Shown here in pieces: positions 53,990-64,000 of a stretch of 64,000 bases of DNA. The translations under genes were made by a program, and so were the position numbers. The first letter of the stretch is position 1, and every line of letters starts with the position of its first letter. The notes under the pieces are model-generated. The model did no database searches, was not told the DNA's origin, and saw only the letters and a list, made by a program, of their open reading frames with translations. This DNA comes from Monoplex corrugatus (Eukaryota; Mollusca; Gastropoda; Littorinimorpha; Ranellidae): NCBI GenBank assembly GCA_030674185.1, contig JAPXFY010000294.1:1-64000 (forward strand), read 5' to 3'.

Positions 53990-55445
53990 GTGATTATGAA
54001 TGTTGTCTGTGTGATGTATGAAAGTTAATAGTAATGAATATTGTCTGTGTGATGTATGAAAGTTAATAGTAATGAATGTTGTCTGTGTGATGTATGAAAG
54101 TTAATAGTAATGAATTTGTCTGTGTGATGTATGAAAGTTAATAGTAATGAATATTGTCTGTGTGATGTATGAAAGTTAATAGTAATGAATGTTGTCTGTG
54201 TGATGCATGAAAGTTAATAGTAATGAATGTATGTTGTTGTGTGATGCTAATGAAAGTTAATAGTAATGAATGTTGTCTGTGTGATGCATGAAAGTTAATA
54301 GTAATGAATTTGTCTGTGTGATGTATGAAAGTTAATAGTAATGAATGTTGTCTGTGTGATGTATGAAAGTTAATAGTAATGAATGTTGTCTGTGTGATGT
54401 ATGAAAGTTAATAGTAATGAATGTTGTCTGTGATGATAGGAATGAAAATTAATGTAATGAATGTTGTTGTTGAAGTATGGAAGATTAATAGTAATGAATG
54501 TTGTCTAGTGTGATGTATGAAAGTTAATAGTAATGAATGTTGTTGTGTGATGCATGAAAGTTAATGTAATGAATGTTGTCTGGGGTGATGTATGAAAGTA
54601 ATAGTAATGATGTTGTCTGTGTGATGTCGAAGTTATGTTAATGAATGTTGTCTGTGTGATGTATGAAAGTTATAGTAATGATGTTGTCCTGTGTGATGCA
54701 TGATAAGTTAATAGTAATGAATGGTTTCTGTGTGATGTATGAAAGTTAATAGTAATGAATATTGTCTGTGTGATGTATGAAAGTTAATAGTAATGAATGT
54801 TGTCTGTGTGATGTATGAAAGTTAATAGTAATGAATGTTGTCTGTGTGATGTATGAAAGTTAATAGTTTGTGTGATGTATGAAAGTTAATAGTAATGAAT
54901 GTTGTCTGTGTGATGTATGAAAGTTAATAGTAATGAATGTTGTCTGTGTGATGTATGAAAGTTAATAGTTTGTGTGATGTATGAAAGTTAATAGTAATGA
55001 ATGTTGTCTGTGTGATGTATGAAAGTTAATAGTAATGAATGTTGTCTGTGTGATGTATGAAAGTTAATAGTAATGAATATTGTCTGTGTGATGCATGAAA
55101 GTTAATAGTAATGAATGTTGTCTGTGTGATGTATGAAAGTTAATAGTAATGAATGTTGTCTGTGTGATGTGTGAAAGTTAATAGTAATGAATGTTGTCTG
55201 TGTGATGTATGAAAGTTAATAGTAATGAATATTGTCTGTGTGATGTATGAAAGTTAATAGTAATGAATATTGTCTGTGTGATGTATGAAAGTAAATAGTA
55301 ATGAATATTGTCTGTGTGATGTATGAAAGTTAGTAGTAATGAATATTGTCTGTGTGATGTATGAAAGTTAATAGTTTGTGTGATGTATGAAAGTTAATAG
55401 TAATGAATGTTGTCTGTGTGATGTATGAAAGTTGATAGTAATGAA
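53990..55445. repeat. 38-bp minisatellite, about 38 copies
   Basis: Unit: ATGAAAGTTAATAGTAATGA then ATGTTGTCTGTGTGATGT. Three shortened units carry TTAATAGTTTGTGTGATG. Confidence 0.95.
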
Positions 55446-55627
55446 TGTTGTCTCTTCCTTACTAGAAGGCAGGAGAAAAAAGAATCAAAATAACAGTGTG
55501 ATCTGTCTAGTGCCATTGTTTGAAAGGAGAGCGTGCGGTTGCATGACGGACGAGTGCTTTCTGCATGTGTTGATAGTGTTTCCATTCTGTTTGACAGTGA
55601 ACCCCATCCACATTTGTTATTGGTGAC

Positions 55628-55880
55628 TTAGCCATCCGTATATACATGTATGATTATTTCCCTGGGGTTGCAACTTAGTTGCTCCATGAGAAGCTGAATT
55701 TCTGCATTTGTTTTCCCTTCTGGCCCTTTGCGACAGTGTCTCCCTTGATTTTTGAGTATGACAGTTTGGTACAGATGTTTGAAATGGTTTGGATGTTTTT
55801 CCCATTCCTTTGTCCCTTTGAGTTCTGTCAGTTGACACACATGCTGAATGGAGTCTTCTGCCCGTCCCATCCATGATTTT
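55628..55880 (-). pseudogene. LINE RNase H-region fragment
   Basis: Reads MGRAEDSIQHVCQLTELKGT, then KHLYQTVILKNQGRHCRKGP, then CNPREIIIHVYTDG. The 'VYTDG' phrase is the first strand of LINE RNase H (Jockey/I group). A frame change after it and truncation near 55617 end the domain. Confidence 0.6.
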
Positions 55881-56160
55881 CCTGTAAATGTATATTGGCT
55901 ACCCCCTTCTCTGTTTTTTTTTGTTGTTGTTGGGTTTTTTTTAAAATTATTTTTTAGGTGAGTGGGTGGATGTGTTGGCTTAGGGGATGGTTGGGTAGTT
56001 GGTGTGTCTGTTGGGTGTTGTTTGTTTTCATGAAACGACTTTTTGTGTACAGCAGGACCTGCAGTTGGTGAAGACATCACCGTTATCACGGTTCGTCACA
56101 CCAAAAGGGAATTATGGTGCACTGACTGACTATTATCATTCTTACATGACCAGAGACTAT

Positions 56161-56415
56161 CTATCATATCTATCTATCTATCTATCTATCTTGCCCTATC
56201 TATCTGTCTATCTATCTATCTATCTATCTATCTACCTATCCATCCATCCAACTTCCTTCCATCCATCATCCATCCATCCATCATCCATCCATTCTATCTA
56301 TATCTATCTGTCTATCTATCTCTCTGTCTGTCTGTCTATCTATGCATACGTGCGTATGTACTTGTGTGTGTGTGTGTGCGTGCGTGCGTGTGTGTGTGTG
56401 TGTTGTGTGTGTGTA
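56161..56415. repeat. (TATC)n/(CATC)n then (TG)n microsatellites
   Basis: TATC at 56161-56235, CATC to about 56300, mixed to 56345, TG at 56364-56415. Confidence 0.95.
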
Positions 56416-56560
56416 AGTGTGTGATTTTATCGTTGCATTTCAATTACAATATACTTTGTAAAGTTTGAGACTATGGTGATGTATGTTTATCTTATAAATG
56501 TAAACATACGATACTGGTTACATCAGTAATTTGCATAATTCAAGCAGGCTACAACATGGT

Positions 56561-57990
56561 AAAGTGAACACACCAACAGTGTCTACATCAATCCTGTTAT
56601 ATCACATCACTGGTCTGTCTCCATACACTACAATACTGGTAACACACCAACATTGTCTACATCAATCCTGTTATATCACATCATTGTCTGTCTCCAAACA
56701 CTACAATACTGGTAACACAACCAACAGTGTCTACATCAATCCTGTTATATCACATCATGGTCTGTCTCCAAACACTACATACTATACTGGTAACACACCA
56801 ACAGTGTCTACATCAATCCTGTTATATCACATCATTGTCTGTCTCCAAACACTACAATACTGGTAACACAACAACATGTCTACATCAATCCTGTTATATA
56901 CATTTGTCTGTCTCCAAACACTACAATGCTGGTAACACACCAACAGTGTCTACATCAATTCCTGTTATATCACATTGTCTGTCTCCAAACACTACAATGT
57001 GGTAACACACCAACAGTGTCAAAATCAATCCTGTTATATCTTTAGTCTGTCTCCAAACACTACAATACTGGTAACACACCAACAGTGTCTACATCAATCC
57101 TGTTATATCACATCATTGTCTGTCTCCAAACACTACAATGCTGGTAACACACCAACAGTGTCTACACCAATCCTGTTATATCACATCATTGTCTGTCTCC
57201 AAACACTACAATACTGGTAACACACCAACAGTGTCTCATCAATCCTGTTATATCACATCATGTCTGTCTCCAAACACTACAATACTGGTAACACACCAAC
57301 AGTGTCTACACAATCCTGTTATATCACATCATTCGTCTGTATCCAAAACAATACAATACTGGTAACACCGACAGGTCTACATCATCCGTTATACAATCAT
57401 GTCTGTCTCAATCATATGTAACCACACATTCTAATCATCCTGTTATATCACATCTATGTCTGTCTGTCTCCAAACACTACAATACTGGTAACACACCAAC
57501 AGTGTCTACATCAATCCTGTTATATCACATCATTGTCTGTCTGTCTCCAAACACTACAATACTGGTAACAACCAACAGTGTCTACATCAATCCTGTTATA
57601 TCACATCATGGTCTGTCTCCAAACACTACAATACTGGTAACAGACCAACAGTGTCTACATCAATCCTGTTTATATCATTCGTCTGTCTCCAAACACTACA
57701 ACACTGGTAAAGACCAACCGTGTCTACATCAATCCTGTTATATACTCATGTCTGTCTGTCTCCAAACACTACAAACTGGTAACAGACCAACAGTGTCTAC
57801 ATCAATCCTGTTATATCACATCATTTGTCTGTCTCCAAACACTACAATACTGGTAACAACCAACAGTGTCTACATCAATCCTGTTATATCACATCATTGT
57901 CTGTCTCCAAACACTACAATACTGGTAAAACCAACAGTGTCTACATCAATCCTGTTATATCATTAGTCTGTCTCCAAACACGACAACACT
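56561..57990. repeat. 73-bp minisatellite, about 20 copies
   Basis: Unit: CCAACAGTGTCTACATCAAT, CCTGTTATATCACATCATTG, TCTGTCTCCAAACACTACAA, TACTGGTAACACA. Numerous one-base indels between units. The plus ORFs here are products of the repeat. Confidence 0.95.
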
Positions 57991-57997
57991 GGTAAAT

Positions 57998-58079
57998 GCA
58001 CACACACATGCACATATTCACACACATACACATACACACATACACGTGCTCTCTCTCTCTCTCTCTCTCTCGCCTGCAC

Positions 58080-58148
<69 letters not shown>

Positions 58149-58150
58149 GC
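57998..58150. repeat. (CT)n and (CA)n microsatellites
   Basis: CT run at 58049-58072, long CA run at 58083-58147. Confidence 0.95.
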
Positions 58151-58214
58151 ACACGTGCGCTGGATCTCTTGTAATCTGTATTAATAGTATGACATCCAAA
58201 GAAGTGTTGACAAA

Positions 58215-58560
58215 ATATTTGTTGAGCTAGACAAGTAATGTCCATGTTGTGTAGGGCAAAGTTTAATAACACTTTCAGCTAGACAAGTAATGTCCTGTTG
58301 TGTAGGACACAGCTTTTTACACTTTCACTAGCCACAGTAATGTCCATGTTGTGTAGGCAACAAGTTTAACACTTTCAGCCAGACAAGTATGTTCCATGTT
58401 GTTAGGACAATGTTTAACACTTTCACTAGACAAGTAATGCCTTGTTGTGTAGGACAATGTATTTAACACTTTTGCGTAGACAAGTAATGTCCATGTGTGT
58501 AGGACAAAGTTTAACACTTTCAGCTAGACAAGTAATGTCCCTGTTGTGTAGGACACAGCT
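58215..58560. repeat. about 48-bp tandem repeat, 7 copies
   Basis: Unit: CTAGACAAGTAATGTCCATG, TTGTGTAGGACAAAGTTTAA, CACTTTCAG. Units vary by small indels. Confidence 0.9.
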
Positions 58561-59147
58561 TTCCCTTCTCTCATCTGTCCAGCCACAGTCGAGTTTATTT
58601 CTCCTCTGCAATGGCAAAAGTCTACGCGTACAGCCTGTCTCCAGGCACAGCGATTTGTAGCTGCCTTTCCCAGTGTTCACACTGATATCAGCAGACTTCA
58701 CATCACGTTTGCAAACTTCCCGATATCAAAGCAGCAGTGGACGCCCTGTGTGCTGGTATCCAGCAGGAAGCTCTCTGCACAGATTATTCTTTTTGAGGCG
58801 CCCATTCTGCATGCCGTGGACATGGTCAAACCCATGCAGGTATTGTTTATACACAAGACATGCATGCTTGGTATGCTGGCCTGGTCCTTCCAGGAAATGC
58901 CCAGGATCTGGCACAAGCATTGCAGCTGGAAGCTATTGAGGCGTGACGCACATAGCTTGTCCAGCTGTTGCTGCCGTAGAAAAGGGTATTGAGTACACGT
59001 CGATGTTATGACTGTGGTGAACTTGCTATTTTTACACATTCCCTTGGACAGCTTGGCCATGGCAGGGGCAACTTTGCTGTTGACCTCTGGGTCGAGGGAC
59101 AATTTGCTGGAGACAGTCGATCCTAAGCAGATGAATCTTTTTTGTTT
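58561..59147 (-). pseudogene. LINE RT C-terminal fragment, multiply frameshifted
   Basis: Minus-strand pieces in several frames: SLDPEVNSKVAPAMAKLSKG, LNSFQLQCLCQILGISWKDQ, ELPAGYQHTGRPLL and VKSADISVNTGK. Together they follow the order 'N.KV..AMAKLSKR…RLN.FHLRCLRRILGI.W.D…GEL..G.R..GRPLLR…KRD.K' typical of LINE RT C-termini. Truncated at 59148 by the duplicated piggyBac 'i' segment. Confidence 0.65.
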
Positions 59148-60174
59148 CTTGTTCTAAAAGGGGGCGCACCTTGAACAGGGGGTCATACCCAGCACTTCCT
59201 TTGACTGCAGCCTTGGAGTTGTCATTGAGATGGAAATACTGGGACAACTTCTCATATCTGTTTTTTGATATGGTATCTGCAATGGCAGGCACACGGAGGA
59301 GAGGATCTGATGACCAGTACATGCCAGTTTCTGGAAGATGGTGAATGCCAAACATATACTGAACAAAATTTTGATTTCCTCTGGTGTTGCTTCTTTCCAG
59401 TATTTATCCAGCCCCTTCTCCTCTTGTTTCTGTTTTGCATACAAGTTCGTTTGGTCAGCTGCATCACTCCAGAACTTCTCAGGAACAAACAAGAAGTACT
59501 CAAAAGGTGTGGCATCCACTGGCAAATCATGTGACACACCCACTCTCCCTTTGTCAGTGCATCCTTCAAAAACTACCTCCTCCTTCACCACACTTGTTTT
59601 GTCTGACCACCTAGCAGTTGTCTGGTCTCTCTCTGATTTAGTCAGCCTCTTCTTTTTCCTTATACGTCTTTTCTTTGGGTTACTAATGCTAGGCAGTTCT
59701 TCTTCACTCTCACTAAAACTAATGTCACTTGATGACACTGGAGATGGTGACGAAATTTCGTTATGTAACGCTTGTTGCCTGACAACAACACTCGAATCGA
59801 TGTCTGATTCATCACCTCTCACCACTTCTTGCGAAAATCCGTGAAAAGATCGATCAGAATCATCATCTGAGTCCCCAAAGATGTTGCGCCATACCTCTAA
59901 AATATTTTCCTCAGCCATTTTCTTCGGAAAAAAATCGCGAACTTTGAAAAATCACAGCTCAAAAACTGCTGCAGCTATCAACTTTCTGTATAAACCAAAA
60001 TGGTGCCACAGGAAGGCACTATACAGTAAACATCCGGTTGAAATGCATTATGGGCTAGGTTAAAAGCAAAACTGAAAGTAGCAACCCATGTATTGAATGG
60101 GCCAGCTTGGGCGTTTCAGGGAACGAATACCGCACTTCCGGCGGGCCAGCTCGGGCGGTTCAGGGGGCATTGGG
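59148..60174 (-). pseudogene. piggyBac element 'i', duplicated 5' part
   Basis: The ORF 59154-59918 encodes the same 254 residues as 28525-29289 (MAEENILEVWRNIFGDSDDD…), including the same frame change before FGIHHLPETGMYW. The catalytic exon is missing: the sequence jumps to LINE DNA at 59148. The right terminus GGCATTGGG plus TTAA is at 60165-60178. Confidence 0.9.
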
Positions 60175-63100
60175 TTAAAAATTAATTAAATTAATTAATT
60201 ATAACGCTCAGACCATTGTTCTTTTCTTTTTGACATGGTGTTAGCCCTGATATGGCTCTAGTGGTCGGCTGGGCTATAAGCAATATGAATTGAATTGAAA
60301 CTACCAGATCCTTCCTGTGGAATCGCTGGGGGGTTCTTTGAGTATAAACTGTATCCCGCACCTTTTGGACCTGGAGGCACTTGATGAAAACACCTGACTA
60401 GGGGTGGTGACCCGATTGTTGTTACTTGTTGGTGATTACCGTACATTTCTTACAGTGGTTTACGCAGACTTTCAACAGAAGACCTTGTCCAGACTGACTA
60501 CAGACTAACTTAGCACAAGGCCTTCTCTATCAAACTCTTTTAATCATAACTCTCAGACCATTGTTCTTTTCTTTTTGATGTGGTGTTAGCCCTGATACGG
60601 CTGTAGTAGTCGGCTGGGCTATATCCAATATGAATTGAACTGAACTGAAAATCATCTGCTACAAAGGGCGTTGCCATTTTTTCACATGCTACGTGGCATG
60701 AATGTAAATTGCCCAACCACTTTACACACCCGAGCATATTAACTCTTTCAGCCCTGTCTGTTTTACAAGAGAAATGCTCTCCCAGCCTGGGGGTTTTGAG
60801 GGGGTGGGGACTGCAAAATTAACGGGCACCCCAAAGAAAACACATATCTAAAAAAACTGTTTGATGAAATGTATTGAAATTTTGTATGTTGTTAATAAAT
60901 AAATGTTCTGTCTCATATGTAATTTTAGTCTTAGTTAAAATTTTATGAAAATTTACAACAACAACAAATCTTATCTTTATCATTCATTCATATTCACAAT
61001 TAAGTGCTCATCAGGCTTTCTGGTTCTGAATTTTACATGTTTTTCGTTAATGGCATTTTAGATTTTCAAGGTTGATGGTGAGCATGGTTTTTATCTGTTT
61101 ATCTTAACGGGTTGTTCTTTTCTTTTTGACGTGGTGTTAGCCCTGATATGGCTCTAGTGGTCGGCTGGGCTATAAGCAATATGAATTGAATTGAATTGTG
61201 GTTCAGGATGCCACCCGGAGAGGTATTCACGGTTCCTGGGTTTTGAGATAATTGTTGATTTCTTCTGGGGGTGCTGTACTGACGGGGGTGGGGTTTTTGG
61301 GCGGCTGGCCCAGGTGGGATGCGGAGCTGAGAGAGCTGCAGCCCAGGTTGGTTGTTTTGAGCGTTGCACACGTGCTGGTGGGTTAAACCAAACACACAAA
61401 TTATAGCCTCCACACCTGGGGATTCCTGCATGCTTGGGTTGGACTTGAGCACCTGAAAGAGAAACACATGACCTTTTCATCCGATTGTTGTTACCTGTTG
61501 GTGATTACCGTACATTTCTTACAGTGGTTTACCGCAGACTTTCAACAGAAGACCTTATCAAGACTGACTACAGACTAGCTTAGCACAAGGCCTTCTCCAT
61601 CAAACTCTTTTAATAATAACTCCCAGACCATTGTTCTTTTCTTTTTGACATGGTGTTAGCCCTGATAGGGCTGTAGTGGTCGGCTGGGCTATAAGCAATA
61701 TGGATTGAATTGAAACTACCAGATCCTTCCCGTGGAATCGCTGGGGGGTTATTTGAGTATAAACTGTATCCCGCACCTTTTGGACCTGGAGGCGCTTGAT
61801 GAAAACACCTGACCAGGTGTGGTGACCCGTTTCCGTGCAAAAGCAGTGGGACGGTGCCAAGAGAAGTTTACTTGTGATCAATAATGACATTTGTTGTTGT
61901 TGTGGTGGTGTTAGCCCTGATATGGCTGTAGTAGTCGGCTGGGCTATAAGTAATATGAACTGAACTGAACAGGTCCTGGTTGTCTCCCCTTTCCTCCAGA
62001 TTGTCCCCTGAAGGTTGATGTGGCAGTGCGATAACACACCAGGTGATAGGTGGATTACACAAACCTCTCTGTGTACTCCACCCTTCATGCTGGCATCACC
62101 CTGGCTTCCTATTTTTCTAAATTAAAAATTATCTCTCTCCCTCTCTCTCTTTTTTTTTTCTTTTTGTATTTTTTTTAATATGTTAGCCCTGATATGGCTG
62201 TAGTAGTCGGCTGGGCTATATGCAATATGAACTGAACTGAACTGAAAATCATCTGCTACAAAGGGTGTTGGCATTTTTTAACACGCTACGTGGCATGAAT
62301 GAAAATTGCCCAACCACTTTACACATCCGAGCATATTAACTCTTTCAGCCCTGTCTGTTTTACAAGAGAAATGCTCTCCCAGCCTGGGGGTTTTGAGGGG
62401 GGGGGGGCACTGCAAAATTAACGGGCACCCCAAATAAAACACTTATATTTAAAAAAACTGTTTGATGAAATGTATTGAAATTTTGTATGTTGTTAATAAA
62501 TAAACGTTCTGTCTCATATGTAATTTTCAAATCATTTGATGTTTTTAGTCTTAGTTAAAATTTTATGAAAATTACAACAACAACAAATCTTATCTTTATC
62601 ATTCACTCGTATTCACAATTAAGTACTCATCAGGCTTTCTGGTTCTGAATTTTACGTGTTTTTTGTTAATTTAATTTTTTAATGGCATTTTAGATTTGCA
62701 AGGTTGACGGTGAGCATGGTTTTTATCTGTTTATCTTAACGGGTTGTTCTTTTCTTTTTGACGTGGTGTTAGCCCTGATATGGCTCTAGTGGTCGGCTGG
62801 GCTATAAGCAATATGAATTGAATTGAATTGTGGTTCAGGATGCCACCTGGAGAGGTATTCACGGTTCCTGGGTTTTGAGATAATTGTTGATTTCTTCTGG
62901 GGTGCTGTACTGACCGGGGTTGGGTTTTTGGGCGGCTGGCCCAGGTGGGATGTGGAGCTGAGAGAGCTGCAGCCCAGGTTGGCTGTTTTGAGCGTTGCAC
63001 ACGTGCTGGTGGGTTAAACCAAACACACAAATTATAGCCTCCACACCTGGGGATTCCTGCATGCTTGGGTTGGACTTGAGCACCTGAAAGAGAAACACAT

Positions 63101-64000
63101 GACCTTTTCATCCGATTGTTGTTACCTGTTGGTGATTACCGTACATTTCTTACAGTGGTTTACCACAGACTTTCAACAGAAGACCTTATCAAGACTGACT
63201 ACAGACTAGCTTAGCACAAGGCCTTCTCCATCAAACTCTTTTAATAATAACTCCCAGACCATTGTTCTTTTCTTTTTGACATGGTGTTAGCCCTGATAGG
63301 GCTGTAGTGGTCGGCTGGGCTATAAGCAATATGAATTGAATTGAAACTACCAGATCCTTCCCGTGGAATCGCTGGGGGGTTCTTTGAGTATAAACTGTAT
63401 CCCGCACCTTTTGGACCTGGAGGCGCTTGATGAAAACACCTGACCAGGTGTGGTGACCCGTTTCCGTGCAAAAGCAGTGGGACGGTGCCAAGAGAAGTTT
63501 ACTTGTGATCAATAATGACATTTGTTGTTGTTGTTGTTGTGGTGTTAGCCCTGATATGGCTGTAGTAGTCGGCTGGGCTATAAGTAATATGAACTGAACT
63601 GAACAGGTCCTGGTTGTCTCCCCTTTCCTCCAGATTGTCCCCTGAAGGTTGATGTGGCAGTGCGATAACACACCAGGTGATAGGTGGATTACACAAACCT
63701 CTCTGTGTACTCCACCCTTCATGCTGGCATCACCCTGGCTTCCTATTTTTCTAAATCAAAAATTATCTCTCTCCCTCTCTCTCTTTTTTTTCTTCTTTTT
63801 GTATTTTTTTAATATGTTAGCCCTGATATGGCTGTAGTAGTCGGCTGGGCTATATGCAATATGAACTGAACTGAACTGAAAATCATCTGCTACAAAGGGT
63901 GTTGGCATTTTTTAACACGCTACGTGGCATGAATGAAAATTGCCCAACCACATTACACACCCGAGCATATTAACTCTTTCAGCCCTGTCTGTTTTACAAG
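60175..64000. repeat. satellite array, second locus
   Basis: Cores at about 60241 (A2), 60586 (B), 61136 (A1), 61657 (A2), 61911 (C), 62183 (B), 62768 (A1), 63289 (A2), 63544 (C) and 63819 (B). Same unit order as at 35-40 kb. Uninterrupted by transposons. Confidence 0.95.

Larger units (their letters stand above)
59148..64000. repeat. segmental duplication, copy 2
   Basis: Matches 28519-32060 and then 35321 onward, with small indels only after the piggyBac 'ii' site. It runs off the right window edge. Confidence 0.9.

Noticed and set aside
56531..57966. Several plus ORFs of 75-154 aa
   Set aside because: All are translations of the 73-bp minisatellite, repeating the same phrases in different frames.
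50018..57990. Regularly spaced repeats that could suggest CRISPR arrays
   Set aside because: The repeats are contiguous, with no unique spacers, and the setting is eukaryotic. They are minisatellites.
1..64000. tRNA, rRNA or conventional host genes
   Set aside because: No cloverleaf with both A and B boxes, no rRNA-like blocks and no recognisable host coding exon were found by eye. Two unidentified ORFs (41679-41966, 48529-48882) remain possible.

Overview
This window looks like intergenic, repeat-saturated DNA from an animal genome, most probably a mollusc and perhaps a gastropod. The evidence is spliced transposase genes with GT/AG introns, abundant CA/GA/GACA microsatellites, many classes of DNA transposon beside Jockey-, RTE- and CR1/L2-like LINEs, and no prokaryotic gene organisation. 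The mollusc assignment is an inference from the style of the repeats. I recognised no conventional host gene, rRNA, tRNA or CRISPR array. Nearly every supportable coding region belongs to a mobile element.

Layout. 1-2600: a CR1/L2-like LINE on the minus strand whose ORF2 runs off the left edge. 2599-4341: two tandem, decayed copies of a DUF7869-like transposase-type gene. 4783-5085: a 64-bp tandem repeat. 5553-8123: a decayed, spliced piggyBac gene. 8232-9284: an ORF with an OTU/vertnin-like cysteine-protease domain. 9223-13766: a PIF/Harbinger element whose transposase (+) and MADF-BESS accessory gene (-) have interlocked exons. 13767-40913: a satellite array with a unit of about 1.6 kb, each full unit carrying four copies of a SINE-like core. 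The array is split by a MULE (16826-18997), an unclassified 6.2-kb transposon (19811-26031), piggyBac element 'i' (26500-29545), piggyBac element 'ii' (32061-35320) and a piggyBac 3' fragment near 16.0 kb. 41.5-59.1 kb: decayed LINE pieces (Jockey, RTE-like and others), a piggyBac-type MITE and many minisatellites. 59148-64000: a near-identical second copy of the DNA beginning at 28519, without the piggyBac 'ii' insertion.

The most unusual object is the element at 19811-26031. It encodes an apparently intact protein of about 1069-1077 aa in which a DDE-type transposase core (D464, D546, E579) is fused to a C-terminal OTU-like protease module (C809, H981). It has 28-bp terminal inverted repeats, subterminal clusters of the 14-mer GTAACAGGAATGAC at both ends, and perfect 37-bp direct repeats exactly abutting both termini. 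A relative of the OTU module stands alone at 8232-9284.

The transposons work as autonomous units and not as a pathway. The tandem satellite seems to have served as a repeated landing site. Two fully open transposases (MULE 17324-18658, piggyBac 'ii' 32846-34705) and the OTU-fusion transposase suggest recent activity. The others carry frameshifts.
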